A stretch of 12,878 nt of DNA from a bacterium (GTDB lineage Bacteria; Bacteroidota; Bacteroidia; Cytophagales; Thermonemataceae). Shown here piece by piece: positions 5,979 through 12,878 of the stretch; within the stretch, counting starts at the first letter, position 1; each line of letters starts with the position of its first letter. The translations under genes were made by a program, and so were the position numbers. The stretch lies in contig JANYGM010000315.1 in the NCBI GenBank assembly GCA_025362415.1, positions 1 to 12,878 of the forward strand, given 5' to 3'. The notes below the pieces were generated by a model, which was not told where the DNA came from, searched no databases, and worked only from the letters and a program-made list of their open reading frames with translations.

Positions 5979-7457
5979 TTATATAACGGAAATGTAGTGA
6001 TGGGAGGGTGTCAAAATCTGAAAGCAATTTTTAAAAATTGTGTTTTTGAACAGCCATTGCGTATGTCTAATAATAATATTCAATTTTTGACTTTTGAAAA
6101 ATGCGACTTCCAACACGGCTTCCGCTATCATCTCAATGTATTGACAGATGATGTAAAATTTGATAAATGCAAATTTTCGTTAAACCCTGCTATTCAAGAA
6201 GATACAAGAATGTCTATCTTTGATAAATTTGTCATAGAGGCACATCTTTTTGAGTTTAAACAAAAAGGAGAAGCCATTGATTTTTTTCTGCAAGATTGTA
6301 CTTTTGACGTTCCCAAACGCAACAAAAACCTCCCAAAATATGCAGTAAATATCTCTGAAACGCATTTTACTAACCTTCAAATGGTTAATAATAAATATGA
6401 AACAAACGTAAATTTGGCGCAGGCAACTGTTGAAAATCAGTTTTTATTTGTGGGTGGAAACCTTAATGGCGCAATGATTATTGATGCACTCAACATCAAT
6501 CCGCTTAATACACGTGTGCAATGGTCTATTTTGTCTGATAATAAAATTTCTGTTTATGATGCAAAAAAAGCACTTATGAGTGGAAAAGAGCGTGAAAATC
6601 TTAAAGATGAAGTAATTTTTAGTAATTTGATTAGTTGTTATGCAACTTTCTATGGGCTTTTTAGGGCGCAAGGAAACCGTACTTATGCCAATAGTGCGTA
6701 TATAGAATGGAAAAATATTGAAACATCTTATCTTTATAATTTGTATCAAAAAGATAGTAGGACATCTGTTTTTTTTGGTTATTTGATGAACATTTTTTTG
6801 AGAGATTTTTGTGATTATGGCACCAATCCGCTCAAATCCATTTATTTGTCTAGTATTGTCTTGCTTGGTTTTGCTTTTTTTTATTTTATCAGTCCTTTTC
6901 AGCTAAATGCAGATAAAGATGAAAATGGGAAATTTCAGCAAAAAAGTGTGTTTTCGCATCTAAAACTCTATGCTATATATCTCACACAACACGACAAACT
7001 AAAGAATATTTATCTAAAAACTAAAAACTTGCAACAATTAAAAGAAGATAAAAGAATTTTTTTAGATGTAGCCAAAACAAATAAAGAACAATTACCTTTA
7101 TTTTTTAGTTTTATTGCTACTCCCTTGCATTGGTGGCACAAAAAGCAAGATAGTTTTATGCTTTGGTTTTATGATAAAATAGATTTTTTTCCAGAAAAAT
7201 GGGAAGATTTATCTACAAAAAAAAGATTTTTTGCAAGTATTTTAGTTGGAATTTTGCTTATTTTTGCGTTTCTTTATTTTGCCATTGTGCGTGCTATAGA
7301 TGCGTTTACGCTAAGTCTAAATGTGTTTTCTACACTTGGTTTTGGAGAAATTCCTGTAAAAGGAGTTATTCGTTATCTTACTGTGTTAGAAGGTTTTATA
7401 GGTTGGTTTTTGTTGTCTATTTTTAGTGTTTCTCTCATCAGTCAAGTAATTCAATAG
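5979..7457 (+). pseudogene. 3' part of split channel protein: beta-helix-like domain plus K+-channel-type pore
   Basis: Open from just after a stop at 5973-5975; first possible starts are GTG 5997 and ATG 6000 (486 residues from 5997). Residues 7-62 are right-handed-helix-like rungs with F-x-x-C-x-F (IFKNCVF, TFEKCDF, KFDKCKF) about 21-22 residues apart. A linker near 226-245 (GNRTYANSAYIEWKNIE) and CDYGTNPLK (272-280) is typical of pentapeptide-linked bacterial ion channels. Membrane helices lie at about 280-300, 410-432 and 458-484. The pore loop has S-T-L-G-F-G-E at 445-451, corresponding to the K+ filter TVGYGD. Without the upstream part it lacks a signal sequence. It could still be translated from 5997/6000, but it most likely lost its N-terminus to the tnpB element. 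Confidence 0.7.
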
Positions 7458-7469
7458 GCAATTCCATTC

Positions 7470-7538
7470 AATTACGAATTATCAATTACGAATTACGGTT
7501 TTTAATTTCTAATTTACAGTTTACAATTCACAATTATT
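7470..7538 (+). repeat. AATTNNN heptamer repeat
   Basis: AATTACG, AATTATC, AATTACG, AATTACG (7470-7497), then after a 6-bp slip AATTTCT, AATTTAC, AGTTTAC, AATTCAC, AATTATT (7504-7538). The 7-bp spacing matches the repeats at 967-999, 2355-2431 and 8690-8723. Confidence 0.8.
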
Positions 7539-7602
7539 TAGGAATGGAGCTTAAATAACTTGATTTTTAATTTTATAATAGCTTAATAATCAAATTTTTA
7601 AC

Positions 7603-7630
7603 TTCGTACCTCGTACTTCTTACTTTGTAC
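7603..7630 (+). repeat. Four 7-bp repeats ending in GTAC/TTAC
   Basis: TTCGTAC, CTCGTAC, TTCTTAC, TTTGTAC in direct succession, ending 3 bp before the ATG at 7634. A related inverse text, GAGGTACGAAGTACG, lies at 2340-2354 just after murG. Confidence 0.75.
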
Positions 7631-7633
7631 CTT

Positions 7634-8191
7634 ATGTACTACGCTCTTATTTTTATCTCTTTATTTTTATTTTCTTGTGGCGAAAGTAAAAATCCAAAAA
7701 ATACACAAATTGCTACAGAAAATAAAGAAGTAGCAGAAGCAAAACCTGCTAAAAATCCTATTACCGCTGAAATAGATTTGATTGCACTTGAAAAAACAGA
7801 TGCTTTCAAAGATAGCTTAATAGTTCATATTGATTACGACCCTGTTTTTTATACTAAAAAAAACTACAAAGCGGTAAGTTTTAACAAAATGCTAGAAAAA
7901 TATTTTGATGTTGCAGGCTTGGATACCTCAAAAACAAGGCTTATTTTTGAATGTACTGATAATTATATTACAAGTATGAATTTGGGGCTTGCCTTGCATC
8001 ATAAAGGATTTATTGCTTTTAGAGATATGGACGCACCCACAGGGAAAAAGTTTTTGCCTGCTAAAAAAGGCACAGAAACCAAAGACCTTGCACCTTTTTA
8101 TTTGGTTTGGCAAGACTACAAAAAAAATACTGGGGGTTTCTCATTTCCTTATAATTTGTTGAAAATCAAGCTACAACATATAGACGAATAA
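7634..8191 (+). CDS. Putative lipoprotein of unknown function
   Basis: 185 residues from ATG 7634. This start is chosen over the in-frame TTG at 7625 because that TTG lies within a 7-bp repeat. The signal peptide is hydrophobic from residue 3 and ends at a lipobox-like LFSC, with the acylated Cys at residue 15. A charged, low-complexity linker (to about 50) follows, then a folded domain. The end of the domain (PFYLVWQDYKK, FSFPYNLLKIKL) resembles the sulfite-oxidase-like fold without cofactor that occurs in some Bacteroidota cytochrome-linked lipoproteins; this is a weak resemblance. It is probably anchored in the outer or inner membrane facing the periplasm. It is followed by a strong terminator shared with the convergent gene. 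Confidence 0.7.
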   Translation: MYYALIFISLFLFSCGESKNPKNTQIATENKEVAEAKPAKNPITAEIDLIALEKTDAFKDSLIVHIDYDPVFYTKKNYKAVSFNKMLEKYFDVAGLDTSKTRLIFECTDNYITSMNLGLALHHKGFIAFRDMDAPTGKKFLPAKKGTETKDLAPFYLVWQDYKKNTGGFSFPYNLLKIKLQHIDE

Positions 8192-8228
8192 ATTTAAAAG
8201 ATGGTGCTGCAGTTTATCAAACACAAAA

Positions 8229-8261
8229 AAAAGCCTTTCCAAATATTTTGGAAAGGCTTTT
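8229..8261. terminator. Bidirectional intrinsic terminator
   Basis: Perfect 15-bp stem (8229-8243 with 8247-8261), 3-nt TAT loop, GC-containing core GCCTTTCC, with A-runs on one side and T-runs on the other. It can act in both directions. It lies between the lipoprotein gene ending at 8191 and the convergent minus-strand gene ending at 8274. Confidence 0.9.
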
Positions 8262-8273
8262 TATAATATTTTT

Positions 8274-8741
8274 TTATTCTATGATTATTTGATGTCTTTC
8301 TGTGTGTTCTCCTTCACTTATTTGTACCAAATATAAGCCTTTTTTCAACTTTCCAAGTGGAATGCTGAACTCTTTGGCTTTACTTCTTTGCTCCGAAAGT
8401 ACCAACATACCAAAATTATTATAAATATTTACCTCACTAAATGTAATGCCTTCTTTAGAATCAAGCATTTTTTTTATTTTTGGAGGATAGGGGTTTGGAT
8501 TTGTAGGGCATTCAATTGGTATAGGTTTCTCTGTAGTACCTAGCGCAACAGTTATTTTTATTTGCTCAGAAGCAGGATTGGGTGAGATATTATACAGCTT
8601 TATCTTGTTCCAAGTTGGGGGATTATTGCAAGGGTCAGTGGGATTTGGGTCACCAGGAGGATTGGGTATGCCACAATTAACCAACTTAAGTAATTGTGAA
8701 TTTTTAATTATGAATTGTGAATGAATACAAAATGCTTGTAA
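8274..8741 (-). pseudogene. C-terminal fragment with T9SS type A sorting domain
   Basis: Frame open from 8741 down to the stop at 8274-8276. The genuine part starts at about 8687 (KLVNCGIPNPPGDPNPTDP linker). A T9SS C-terminal sorting domain follows: ISPNPASEQIKIT, then NIYNNFGMLVLS, GLYLVQIS and HQIIIE at the end. Such domains direct surface proteins through the type IX system and are then cleaved. There is no ATG; 8684 is TTG and unlikely as a start. Codons upstream of 8687 come from an inserted repeat. Joining this piece to the frame at 8800 (AAG to TTG) gives one continuous coding sequence with the next fragment. Confidence 0.8.
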
Positions 8742-8804
8742 TCAATTAATTACGTATTATTTTAACCTTGTCATAACATAAACTAATTAACAAAACCTAC
8801 TTAA
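8685..8804 (-). repeat. 115-bp insertion flanked by 11-bp direct repeats, holding heptamer repeats
   Basis: AACCAACTTAA (8679-8689) and AACCTACTTAA (8794-8804) are direct repeats with one mismatch, exactly 115 bp apart. The stretch between contains AATTGTG, AATTTTT, AATTATG, AATTGTG in 7-bp register (8692-8719), the same motif as beside murG. Removing 115 bp restores the reading frame between the PKD-like and T9SS pieces. This is consistent with an insertion and target duplication, or with duplication followed by drift. Confidence 0.7.
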
Positions 8805-9570
8805 CAGCAGCAAAAGTAACAATACTACCAAAACTAGCATTGAAAGACAAAACACCTCTGCTAGTGTACCCCAGACATAAACCGTTCACATTGACATTGA
8901 CAATCTCTTCCTCCATATCACTTATTGAGTAGTAATAGAGAAGAGGCTGAACTGCGCCATTATTGCTGGTATAAGTAATGCCCGTACCTGGAGCAGCGTT
9001 TACAAAAACACTAAATGGAGGTGTTGAAAAAGTTCCACAACTTGTTGTTATATTGGCTTGTATGGTGATATTACCATAACCTTTAGATGAAACAAATGCA
9101 GTAGGTGTACCTTGCCCATTTACCAATGTGCCACCTGTTACAACCCAACTAATAGTTGCGCCAGCAAGCAATGGAGAAACAGTATAAATCCCACCACTAC
9201 CAGAACAAAAAGTGAGTGGACCAGAAATATAGGGGTTTCCGCCTACTGGAGTGGCATTAAATGTAATTTTATAATCTTTTGTAAAAGTATTACCACAACT
9301 AAGCGTAGCAGTTGCTCTTATAGTACCTGCATCATCAGGTGTACCTGATGGAACAAGCACAATACTTGCACCACTACTACTACCTGAAACTGTGTAGCCA
9401 CTAGGATATGTCCATTGGTAAGAACTTACACAAGCACCCAAACCACCTGCAGTAAAGGTAACTGGTGTAACTACCTCACATTTTGCTTGATAGGTAGGAG
9501 TTGGAGGAGTAAGCGTAAGCGCACCCTGATGAGTGATATTGATGCTAAGTAATACATTGCAAATAACTTC
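8797..9570 (-). pseudogene. Middle fragment: PKD/Ig-like secreted-protein repeats
   Basis: Open from just below a stop at 9571-9573 to a TAG at 8797-8799; no ATG. About 257 codons (minus strand, 9570 to 8800). It consists of Cys-, Gly-, Thr- and Ser-rich beta-sandwich repeats typical of Bacteroidota cell-surface proteins: YQAKCEVVTPVTFTAGG, YQWTYPSGYTVSG, CGNTF, GPLTFCSGSGGIYTVSPL, ISWVVTGG, SCGTFSTPPFSVFVN. It ends SFGSIVTFAAVK and then TAG, where the inserted repeat begins. The 9441 TTG is not a believable start because similar sequence continues upstream of it. Confidence 0.8.
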
Positions 9571-9652
9571 CTAGTTTGTTTCTTTTTAACACTAAGTTCA
9601 TTAAGAAATACACACTAAGTAGGCACTAAGAAATACAAAATTAGAATTTTAT

Positions 9653-9904
9653 TTACAACTCATTACTAACCTCTACCAACTGTGGAATAGCTCTTGCGGT
9701 ATATCCAATATTGCTATTGGTCAGGCACTCATTCAGCGTTTTGATACCATAATCCACTTGTTTTTGAATTTGTGCCGCTCCACCTCCTATTTCTAGCGCA
9801 GATTTCTTCGTGTAGGCAAACAAAACGGTTATTTCTTTTGATTGCGCAAATGCGTCATTGGCTAGAGTTGCCACAAAAGCAATGAGGAAAAATATATTTT
9901 TCAT
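9653..9904 (-). pseudogene. N-terminal fragment of a secreted M12B-like metalloprotease
   Basis: 83 codons from ATG 9904. A Sec signal peptide (residues 1-21: MKNIFFLIAF core, cut after AFA) precedes ITVLFAYTKKSALEIGG and a helix with VDYGIKTLNECLTNSNIGYTA. This is the start of reprolysin-like (M12B) metalloproteases in bacteria, where VLVVYT...ANQ-type sequence precedes the catalytic zinc site. The frame then stops at 9653, well before any HExxH motif; none is present in the following DNA. The 5' piece of the same ancestral gene as the two fragments downstream, with most of the protease domain deleted. The family assignment rests on sequence resemblance. Confidence 0.6.
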
Positions 9905-10161
9905 AGATAAAAAAATAGTAAATTAAAGCCTACTCTTACGTTTTTCAGCATCCACGTTGGTATTTTTTATTGTAGTAAATATCAAACTACATAGCAATAG
10001 AACATCACCTCGTAAATCTAAAAAAAATATATATACAATACCGTATTTTTTCTCTAATTTCTCAAAAAAATTGTAACTTGCAGGCGTTTTCATATAGCAA
10101 TTTTTTTCTATTGAAAATTTCTTTGACATTCTAATAAAAAACTGCTCCAAAACATTTAAAA
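9905..10161. other. Spacer between divergent genes
   Basis: No convincing gene. A minus-strand frame at 9923-10150 lacks an ATG at its start (TTG). There is a run of about 12 bases of A/T with C-poor text at 10020-10045. The nusB promoter should lie here, but no clear TAnnTTTG is seen. Confidence 0.5.
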
Positions 10162-11382
10162 ATGCTAAACCGCCGTATTCTCCGCATTAAAGCAATGCAA
10201 ACTCTTTATGCCTTTGAGCAATCCAAAAACGCAAATTTTCAAGTTGCGCAAGATTTTATTAGAGATATTTTTGTGCCAGACCTTAATTCTATGCAAGTAC
10301 AAGACCGTAGTGCCATAGAAATGGACAAAAACACTGCCCTAAGCCTTTTTTTGCATAGTTATCACCACCGTAGCATCTCTGAAAGCTCTCACGCAAGCCC
10401 AAAAATCTACCAAACTGTTACACTTGCTATCAACCAATATCATCAGTCGGTAGAAAAAGATAGGAAATTTTTAGGAAAAGCTATGACTGCAGAAACGGAA
10501 ACGCTTTTTGATACTTATCTGTCTATTTTGTCACTACTTATAGAACTTTCTGAAAAAGCCGCAATAGAGAAAGATAGGATACTTTTGAGTAAAGCAGTCA
10601 AAATTATGCCTGAATACAAACTTGCTACCAACCAAATTACTAATTTTCTAAGAAATAATCCAGAATTTCAAGATGCTTGCAAACGTGAAGGTATCAGTTG
10701 GGAGCTAGAAACCGACTTTTTGAAAGATTTATATACCAATATTCTCAAAAAAGATACCGTTTACCAAGATTACATTAAACTTGCTGATGCTGATTTTGAC
10801 CAAGATAAAGAGATAATTGACCATATTTTAAGGAATATCATCTTCAAACGCACCCCAGACGCACAAACGGAAGAAGAAGCCAAAAATCCTCCAAAACCTG
10901 CTTTTATGCAGCATTATTTTGAGGATAGAGATATTTATTTTGCTGAAAATCATTCTGTCCTGAAAAATATGGTCTTGCGCACCTTTAAAAGCATTTTACC
11001 ACAAGGAAACAACGACTTCAAACTTGTGGATATTTCCCCAGATTGGGAAATTGACAAAGAATTTTTTAGAGATTTGTATTACAAAACTATCAACAACACA
11101 GACCAATACGACCAAATTATCTCCCAAAAAGCAGAAAATTGGGACACAGACCGCTTTGCTCTAGTAGATAAAATTTTTATCAGAATGGCAATTACGGAGA
11201 TGCTTTATTGTGATAGTATTCCTGTTAAGGTTTCTATAAATGAATACGTTGACCTTTGCAAAACGTACAGCACGCCAAAAAGTAAAACTTTCGTCAATGG
11301 AATGCTCAATAAAATTTCGGAAGAATTGACAGAAAAAGGAGAAATCAAGAAGTCTGCACGTGGTTTGATGGATAATAAATAA
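10162..11382 (+). CDS. nusB: NusB, transcription antitermination factor (long Bacteroidota form)
   Basis: NusB, with NusE (S10), binds boxA RNA to keep RNA polymerase processive on rRNA operons. The N-terminal MLNRRILRIKAMQTLYAFEQ matches the NusB start (R-x-x-x-A-x-Q-x-L-Y). The C-terminal part (from about 329, WDTDRFALVDKIFIRMAITEML...KVSINEYVDLCKTYSTPKSKTFVNGMLNKI, given here as two separated pieces) matches the conserved NusB core and ends. At 406 residues it is far longer than the about 140-residue enterobacterial protein. The extra sequence lies between the two conserved ends, as in other Bacteroidota NusB. It is followed by a spacer with two related hairpins. Confidence 0.93.
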   Translation: MLNRRILRIKAMQTLYAFEQSKNANFQVAQDFIRDIFVPDLNSMQVQDRSAIEMDKNTALSLFLHSYHHRSISESSHASPKIYQTVTLAINQYHQSVEKDRKFLGKAMTAETETLFDTYLSILSLLIELSEKAAIEKDRILLSKAVKIMPEYKLATNQITNFLRNNPEFQDACKREGISWELETDFLKDLYTNILKKDTVYQDYIKLADADFDQDKEIIDHILRNIIFKRTPDAQTEEEAKNPPKPAFMQHYFEDRDIYFAENHSVLKNMVLRTFKSILPQGNNDFKLVDISPDWEIDKEFFRDLYYKTINNTDQYDQIISQKAENWDTDRFALVDKIFIRMAITEMLYCDSIPVKVSINEYVDLCKTYSTPKSKTFVNGMLNKISEELTEKGEIKKSARGLMDNK

Positions 11383-11388
11383 TTTTTC

Positions 11389-11409
11389 AATTAGGAATTA
11401 ACAATTACG
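11389..11409 (+). repeat. Three AATTNNN heptamers
   Basis: AATTAGG, AATTAAC, AATTACG at exact 7-bp spacing just after nusB; a further locus of the window-wide repeat. Confidence 0.6.
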
Positions 11410-11425
11410 TTTAGTTTTATTTTTG

Positions 11426-11453
11426 TGTTGTCGGGTGTTTCCACCCGACAACA
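11426..11453 (-). repeat. 12-bp hairpin with TTTC/GAAA loop (copy A)
   Basis: Perfect 12-bp stem, TGTTGTCGGGTG (11426-11437) with CACCCGACAACA (11442-11453). The loop is TTTC here and GAAA on the minus strand. It is the inverted counterpart of 11541-11568. It might end nusB transcription, but it is not followed by a clear T-run. Confidence 0.85.
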
Positions 11454-11540
11454 AATATAGCTTTTAAATACCAGTTTTTGGAGAAAAATAAAACGTGAAA
11501 ATCATTATTTTCTGCAAAATGAAAAATCTAAAAGCGCATT

Positions 11541-11568
11541 TGTCGTCAGGTGGAAACACCTGACGACA
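11541..11568 (+). repeat. 12-bp hairpin with GAAA loop (copy B)
   Basis: Perfect 12-bp stem, TGTCGTCAGGTG (11541-11552) with CACCTGACGACA (11557-11568), loop GAAA. Compared with copy A read on the minus strand, two stem positions differ on one side and both partners change, so pairing is kept (T-A to C-G and G-C to A-T). Confidence 0.85.
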
Positions 11569-11639
11569 CAAGGAAAACCTAAACTAAATAATTTCCAATT
11601 ATGCTTTTTGGATAATAAAATTAGTTCTTTTCTACAAAT

Positions 11640-12878
11640 ATGACACAAAAAATAACCCTTGTAGGTGGCGGGCTGGCTGGTTCTTTGCTTGCTATATACC
11701 TTGCCAAACGTAATTTTGACGTTACTATCTACGAAAAACGACCAGATATGCGCAAAGAAGGCTATACTTCTGGACGTTCTATCAATTTAGCACTCTCAAA
11801 TAGGGGCATACGTGCCTTACGTGAGTTGGGCGTGCTTGAGCAGGTGTTGCCTATGGCTATTCCTATGCAAGGACGTATGCTACACGACACAAAAGGCAAT
11901 TTGGCTTATTTTCCGTATGGTAAAGATGATTCAGAATATATCAACTCTATTTCTAGAGGCGGTTTAAACATTGCCCTGCTTAATCTTGCAGAAAAATTTT
12001 CTAATATCAAAATTGTTTTTGATGAAGAATGTAAAGATATTGAGTTTGATACAAATACAATTACATTTCAAAATACACAAACAAATCAAATACAACACAT
12101 TAAATCTGATGTCGTGATTGCTACTGATGGTGCAGGCTCTACTATCCGTAATGCAATGACTGCCCGCTTAGATGGTTATACTCAAAATACTGTTTTTTTG
12201 GCACACGGCTACAAAGAACTAGAAATCCCTGCTAAAAACAATACTTTTCAAATAGAAAAAAATGCCCTGCATATTTGGCCTCGTGGTACTTATATGATGA
12301 TTGGGCTGCCTAATCTTGATGGGAGTTTTACTATCACGCTTTTCTTTCCTAATAAAGGAGAAAATAGCTTTGAAAGCCTAGATACAAAAGAAAAAGTACA
12401 AGATTTCTTTTCTTTGCACTTCAAAGATGCACTAGATATTATGCCTGATTTGGCAGAAGACTTCTTTAAAAACCCTACTGGGGGGCTTGCTACGCTATAT
12501 TGCACCCGTTGGAATGTGGAAGGGAAAGTGTTACTTTTGGGAGATGCCGCTCACGCAATTGTACCATTTTACGGACAAGGTATGAACGCTTCTTTTGAAG
12601 ATTGTATTGTTTTGAATGATATTTTAGAAAAATATAATGTTAGTGGAAACAACGCTGAAGCTAGCGGAAACGCTAATAATTGGGAAGAAATCTTTAACGA
12701 ATACGCAAAAACACGCAAAAAAGATACCGACGCTATTGGTGAGCTTGCTATTGAGAATTTTTATGAGATGCGGGACAAAGTAGCAGAGCCTAGTTTCCAA
12801 CAGATGAGGAAGTTAGAGCATAAATTAGAAAATGCTTTTCCAGCGTATCACTCAAAATATTCAATGGTTACGTTTCAC
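11640..12878 (+). CDS. kmo: Kynurenine 3-monooxygenase (partial, C-terminus beyond window)
   Basis: FAD-dependent hydroxylation of L-kynurenine to 3-hydroxykynurenine in tryptophan breakdown (EC 1.14.13.9). The 413 codons in the window cover all but about the last 40-50 residues of the usual about 450-residue protein. The N-terminal FAD Rossmann loop is GGGLAG at residues 9-14, with the acidic end of beta-2 in YEKRPDMR. There are SISRGGLN near 103-110 and the second FAD motif LGDAAHAIVPFYGQGMNAS (from 300, with G301, D302, H305). It also has ENFYEMRDKV near 377-387. Between about 333 and 346 there is an insert, VSGNNAEASGNANN, coded by two palindrome-like units. The start ATG at 11640 is preceded by an in-frame stop at 11622-11624. 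No other kynurenine-pathway gene is visible in the window. Confidence 0.92.
   Translation, partial: MTQKITLVGGGLAGSLLAIYLAKRNFDVTIYEKRPDMRKEGYTSGRSINLALSNRGIRALRELGVLEQVLPMAIPMQGRMLHDTKGNLAYFPYGKDDSEYINSISRGGLNIALLNLAEKFSNIKIVFDEECKDIEFDTNTITFQNTQTNQIQHIKSDVVIATDGAGSTIRNAMTARLDGYTQNTVFLAHGYKELEIPAKNNTFQIEKNALHIWPRGTYMMIGLPNLDGSFTITLFFPNKGENSFESLDTKEKVQDFFSLHFKDALDIMPDLAEDFFKNPTGGLATLYCTRWNVEGKVLLLGDAAHAIVPFYGQGMNASFEDCIVLNDILEKYNVSGNNAEASGNANNWEEIFNEYAKTRKKDTDAIGELAIENFYEMRDKVAEPSFQQMRKLEHKLENAFPAYHSKYSMVTFH
12639..12677 (+). repeat. In-frame palindrome-like insert within kmo
   Basis: Two similar 18-nt units, GTTAGTGGAAACAACGCT (12639-12656) and GCTAGCGGAAACGCTAAT (12660-12677), separated by GAA. 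The second forms a stem TAGCG-GAAA-CGCTA; the first is degenerate. GAAA-loop hairpins also occur at 11426-11568, so a relationship is possible but not shown. Confidence 0.6.

Larger units (their letters stand above)
4651..5981 (+). mobile_element. IS200/IS605-type element carrying only tnpB (IS1341-like)
   Basis: The element holds a full tnpB and no tnpA, so it would need a transposase in trans. Ends are inferred, within a few bases, from where the interrupted gene resumes. The left end has TGTATACATTT at 4715-4725. The right end has the same 11-mer at 5959-5969 inside a perfect 16-bp palindrome (5955-5970), as expected for subterminal hairpins. No target duplication is seen, and the family makes none. 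An alternative left boundary is TTGAT at 4694-4702, but that would not rejoin the two channel-gene fragments as well. Confidence 0.7.

Noticed and set aside
7625..7633. TTG start 9 bp upstream of the lipoprotein ATG
   Set aside because: The TTG is part of a 7-bp repeat, and the ATG at 7634 gives a compact lipoprotein signal peptide.
9923..10150. Minus-strand ORF of 75 codons between the protease remnant and nusB
   Set aside because: Its first codon is TTG, composition is unremarkable, there is no promoter or family resemblance, and the spacer is AT-rich enough for such a frame by chance.
1..12878. tRNA or rRNA genes
   Set aside because: No cloverleaf with T-loop and anticodon signature or rRNA segment was recognised on either strand by reading; not a computed search.

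Overview
The window looks like chromosomal DNA of a Bacteroidota bacterium, probably a Cytophagales-type gliding or marine lineage. The clues are AT-rich intergenic DNA, a type IX secretion (T9SS) C-terminal sorting domain, a long Bacteroidota-style NusB, an MlaD/MCE lipid-transport protein, starts without Shine-Dalgarno sequences and promoter-like TAnnTTTG boxes. The lineage is inferred from content; no rRNA marker is present.

Layout from left to right. 1-239: palindromic repeats. 240-965 (+): RluA-type rRNA pseudouridine synthase. 966-1233: a nested double-hairpin repeat. 1234-2334 (+): murG for peptidoglycan lipid II synthesis. 2335-2510: a 7-bp tandem repeat and a promoter-like box. 2511-2804 (+): a small unknown protein. 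2975-3916 (+): MCE-family protein. 3917-4239: a cluster of four palindromic repeat units inside a larger inverted repeat. 4240-7457 (+): a membrane channel gene apparently split in two by an IS200/IS605-type tnpB element at about 4651-5981, with a recognisable omega-RNA/right end. 7634-8191 (+): a small lipoprotein. 8229-8261: a bidirectional terminator. 8274-9904 (-): remains of a secreted metalloprotease / PKD-like / T9SS-domain gene, broken into three frames. 10162-11382 (+): nusB. 11383-11639: two hairpins related to each other. 11640 to the window edge (+): kynurenine 3-monooxygenase, cut off by the window.

The genes do not form one pathway. They are housekeeping genes (rRNA modification, cell wall, outer-membrane lipid handling, transcription antitermination, tryptophan catabolism) separated by repeat-rich spacers. 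The striking part is the repeat load and what it has done to genes. There are at least three palindromic families with paired, stem-preserving differences between copies. A simple repeat with strict 7-bp spacing recurs in most spacers. A tnpB transposon appears to have cut a channel gene in a way that restores on removal. A 115-bp segment carrying the 7-bp repeat has broken a T9SS gene at an 11-bp direct repeat, and deleting it restores the frame. A palindrome-like insert also lies in frame inside the kynurenine monooxygenase gene.
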